From the NCBI GenBank assembly GCA_025963345.1, contig JAOPUS010000200.1, forward strand, positions 1-7,771: 7,771 nucleotides of DNA, in the 5' to 3' direction. Both the position numbers and the translations under genes were made by a program. The notes under the pieces were generated by a model. It did no database searches. It was given only the letters and a program-made list of their open reading frames with translations, and was not told the DNA's origin. This document shows positions 6,449 through 7,771 of the stretch, piece by piece (positions within the stretch are counted from its first letter, which is position 1; every line of letters starts with the position of its first letter). This DNA is from Blastococcus sp. (GTDB lineage Bacteria > Actinomycetota > Actinomycetes > Mycobacteriales > Geodermatophilaceae).

Positions 6449-6456
6449 CTCCTCCC
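6449..6456 (-). promoter_or_regulatory. Strong Shine-Dalgarno GGGAGGAG fixing a TTG start
   Basis: On the minus strand GGGAGGAG fills most of the 13-bp gap after the AAA ATPase stop. Its GGAGG core lies 7 nt before TTG 6443. No ATG or GTG is better placed, so TTG initiation is favoured. Confidence 0.75.
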
Positions 6457-7650
6457 TCAGTCGGGGTGGCGCAGCAGGTACCGGCCGAAATGCGGGACGG
6501 TGAAGGCGATCGAGCCGCGCTCGGCCGAGTACACCAGGCCCTTCTTGATCAGCGAGTCCCGGGCGGGGGAGAGCGACGCGGGCTTGCGGCCCAGGGAGAC
6601 GGCCACCTCCGACGTGGCGACGGCGGCGCCGGTGGGTCCGCCGAGATCGGCCATCGCGTGCATGTACTCACGCTCGGCCGGGGTGGCGCGGTCGTAGCGG
6701 GAGCCGAAGAACCCGACAGCGAGTTCGGCCTCGGCGACGGGGGCGGCCATCGCGACGTCGTCGGCGGTGATGGGGGAGGAGGCCGCGAGGTCCCAGGTGA
6801 CCTTGCCGTAGGCCTGCACGAAGTAGGGGTAGCCGTCGGCCGCCGCGTACAGGGCGTCCAGCGCGGCCGGATCGAAGGCGACGTCCTCGCGGGCGGCGGG
6901 AGCGAGCAGCGCGTGGTCGGCGGCCTCGCGGTCGAGGCGGTCGATCCGCAGGTAACGGAAGAGCCGCTCGGAGTAGCTCTTGGAGGCGCTGAGCCCCGCG
7001 GGCAGGTGGGGGAGTCCCGCGCCGACGACGATCAGCGGCGCACCCTGCTGCGAGAGCTCGTGGCAGGCGGCGCAGATGGCCGACACGTCGTCGGGCTGCA
7101 CGTCCTGCATCTCGTCGATGAACAGTGCGATGCCGCTGCCGATGTCGGCGGCCACGCCCGCGGCGTCGCTGAGCAGTTCGACGAGGTCGATCTCCATGTC
7201 GCCGGAGTCGGCCCGGCCGGTCGCAGCCGGGACATCGATGCCCGGCTGCCAGCGGTCGCGGACCTTGGCGTCGGCCGGCTGGACCCGCTGGGCGAAGGCC
7301 TTGACGACGCCGAGGACCTCGTCCATCGACTCCTGGTCCTGATGGCGGGGGCCCAGCTCGCGAAGCGCCATGTGCAGCGCCGAGGAGACCGGGCGTCGCA
7401 GCGACTGCTCCGGCCGCGCCTCGATCTTGCCGGTGCCCCAACCGCGGGAGATCGCCGCCGAGCGGAGCTGGTTGAGCAGCACCGTCTTCCCGACGCCGCG
7501 CAGGCCGGTGAGCACCAGGGACCGTTCCGGCCGGCCGTGCGCGATCCGCTCGAGGACCACGTCGAACGCCGACAGCTCGGCGTCCCGGCCGGCCAGCTCG
7601 GGGGGGCGCTGCCCCGCGCCCGGGGCGTACGGGTTCCGCACGGGATCCAT
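6457..7650 (-). CDS. AAA-type ATPase with C-terminal winged helix, function unknown
   Basis: The protein has 397 residues from ATG 7650. It starts with RNPYAPGAG and PPELAGRD, an N-terminal block I associate with actinobacterial 'ATP-binding protein' genes of unknown role. Walker A is GLRGVGKT (49-56), Walker B is ALFIDEMQD (175-183, with Asp179-Glu180), and a sensor-1-like strand is PLIVVGAG (205-212). GYPYFVQAYG (273-282) is the helical block seen in Orc1/Cdc6-like and STAND-related ATPases. Residues 323-395 look like a winged helix-turn-helix (PAEREYMHAMA, then SLGRKPASLSPARDSLIKKGLV). It has no signal peptide or membrane segment and may bind DNA or a protein partner. GTG 7659 and GTG 7683 are alternative starts, but none of the three has a clear Shine-Dalgarno; a TACGGT 7 nt before ATG 7650 suggests a leaderless message. 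The ZIP transporter gene follows 13 bp downstream. The ATPase call is secure, the role unknown. Confidence 0.85.
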   Translation of the reverse strand: MDPVRNPYAPGAGQRPPELAGRDAELSAFDVVLERIAHGRPERSLVLTGLRGVGKTVLLNQLRSAAISRGWGTGKIEARPEQSLRRPVSSALHMALRELGPRHQDQESMDEVLGVVKAFAQRVQPADAKVRDRWQPGIDVPAATGRADSGDMEIDLVELLSDAAGVAADIGSGIALFIDEMQDVQPDDVSAICAACHELSQQGAPLIVVGAGLPHLPAGLSASKSYSERLFRYLRIDRLDREAADHALLAPAAREDVAFDPAALDALYAAADGYPYFVQAYGKVTWDLAASSPITADDVAMAAPVAEAELAVGFFGSRYDRATPAEREYMHAMADLGGPTGAAVATSEVAVSLGRKPASLSPARDSLIKKGLVYSAERGSIAFTVPHFGRYLLRHPD

Positions 7651-7696
7651 GTCGAGCACCGTATGGGCTTGTCTAGTCGCCACCGTAGAGATCGGT
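7651..7696 (-). promoter_or_regulatory. Upstream region of the AAA ATPase: possible leaderless promoter and small inverted repeat
   Basis: On the minus strand TACGGT (7658-7663, pattern TAnnnT) ends 7 nt before ATG 7650, the geometry of a leaderless actinobacterial promoter. No convincing -35 is seen. TACGGTG-GCGAC and TACGGTG-CTCGAC recur about 25 bp apart (ending at 7676 and 7651). ACCG-N7-CGGT at 7682-7696 is a short inverted repeat that could be an operator. The remaining bases to 7771 show no supported gene. Confidence 0.25.
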
Positions 7697-7771
7697 AGAA
7701 CGACCTAGCGCGTGTCGCGGGCCTGCGCCGTCCGCCGAGTGTGTGCGCCCACGCCCAGTACGCGCCTCTGG

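Noticed and set aside
6244..7698. 484-residue plus-strand frame opposite the AAA ATPase
   Set aside because: Repetitive Gly/Val/Arg/Asp-rich product with no recognisable domain; the opposite strand carries intact Walker A and B motifs.

Overview
The window reads as chromosome of a high-GC, GTG-rich actinobacterium. The gene styles (an actinobacterial PAS-GAF-SpoIIE phosphatase architecture, a short RsbW-like ATPase, chemotaxis genes and an 'NPYAPGAG'-type AAA ATPase) suggest a motile soil actinobacterium, perhaps of the Geodermatophilaceae. This taxonomic guess is inference; no marker gene is present.

Layout. (1) Positions 1-1183, plus strand: the end of a chemotaxis operon with the C-terminal part of a CheX-type CheY-P phosphatase, a single-domain CheY-like receiver, and a diverged CheX-like protein whose start overlaps the receiver stop (ATGA). 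(2) Positions 1184-1438: a convergent intergenic spacer with two strong hairpins, the larger one a likely bidirectional terminator. (3) Positions 1439-3661, minus strand: a PAS-GAF-PP2C (SpoIIE/RsbU-like) phosphatase followed 60 bp downstream by an RsbW/SpoIIAB-like ATPase. (4) Positions 3662-3898: a divergent promoter region with a plausible sigma70-type promoter for the phosphatase. (5) Positions 3899-5671, plus strand: a second PAS-GAF-PP2C phosphatase, a paralogue of the first. (6) Positions 5694-7650, minus strand: an AAA ATPase with a winged-helix tail and, 13 bp downstream, a ZIP-family metal transporter that starts at TTG behind a strong Shine-Dalgarno.

How the genes may work together. 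The first block would set the lifetime of a phosphorylated receiver during motility signalling. The middle block is most of a partner-switching circuit: two sensor phosphatases would dephosphorylate a STAS-domain anti-anti-sigma factor, and the RsbW-like kinase would phosphorylate that factor and hold a sigma factor or other partner. Neither the STAS protein nor a sigma factor lies in the window. The AAA ATPase and ZIP transporter form a separate probable operon with no evident link to the others. No tRNA, rRNA, CRISPR array, insertion sequence or attachment site was found.
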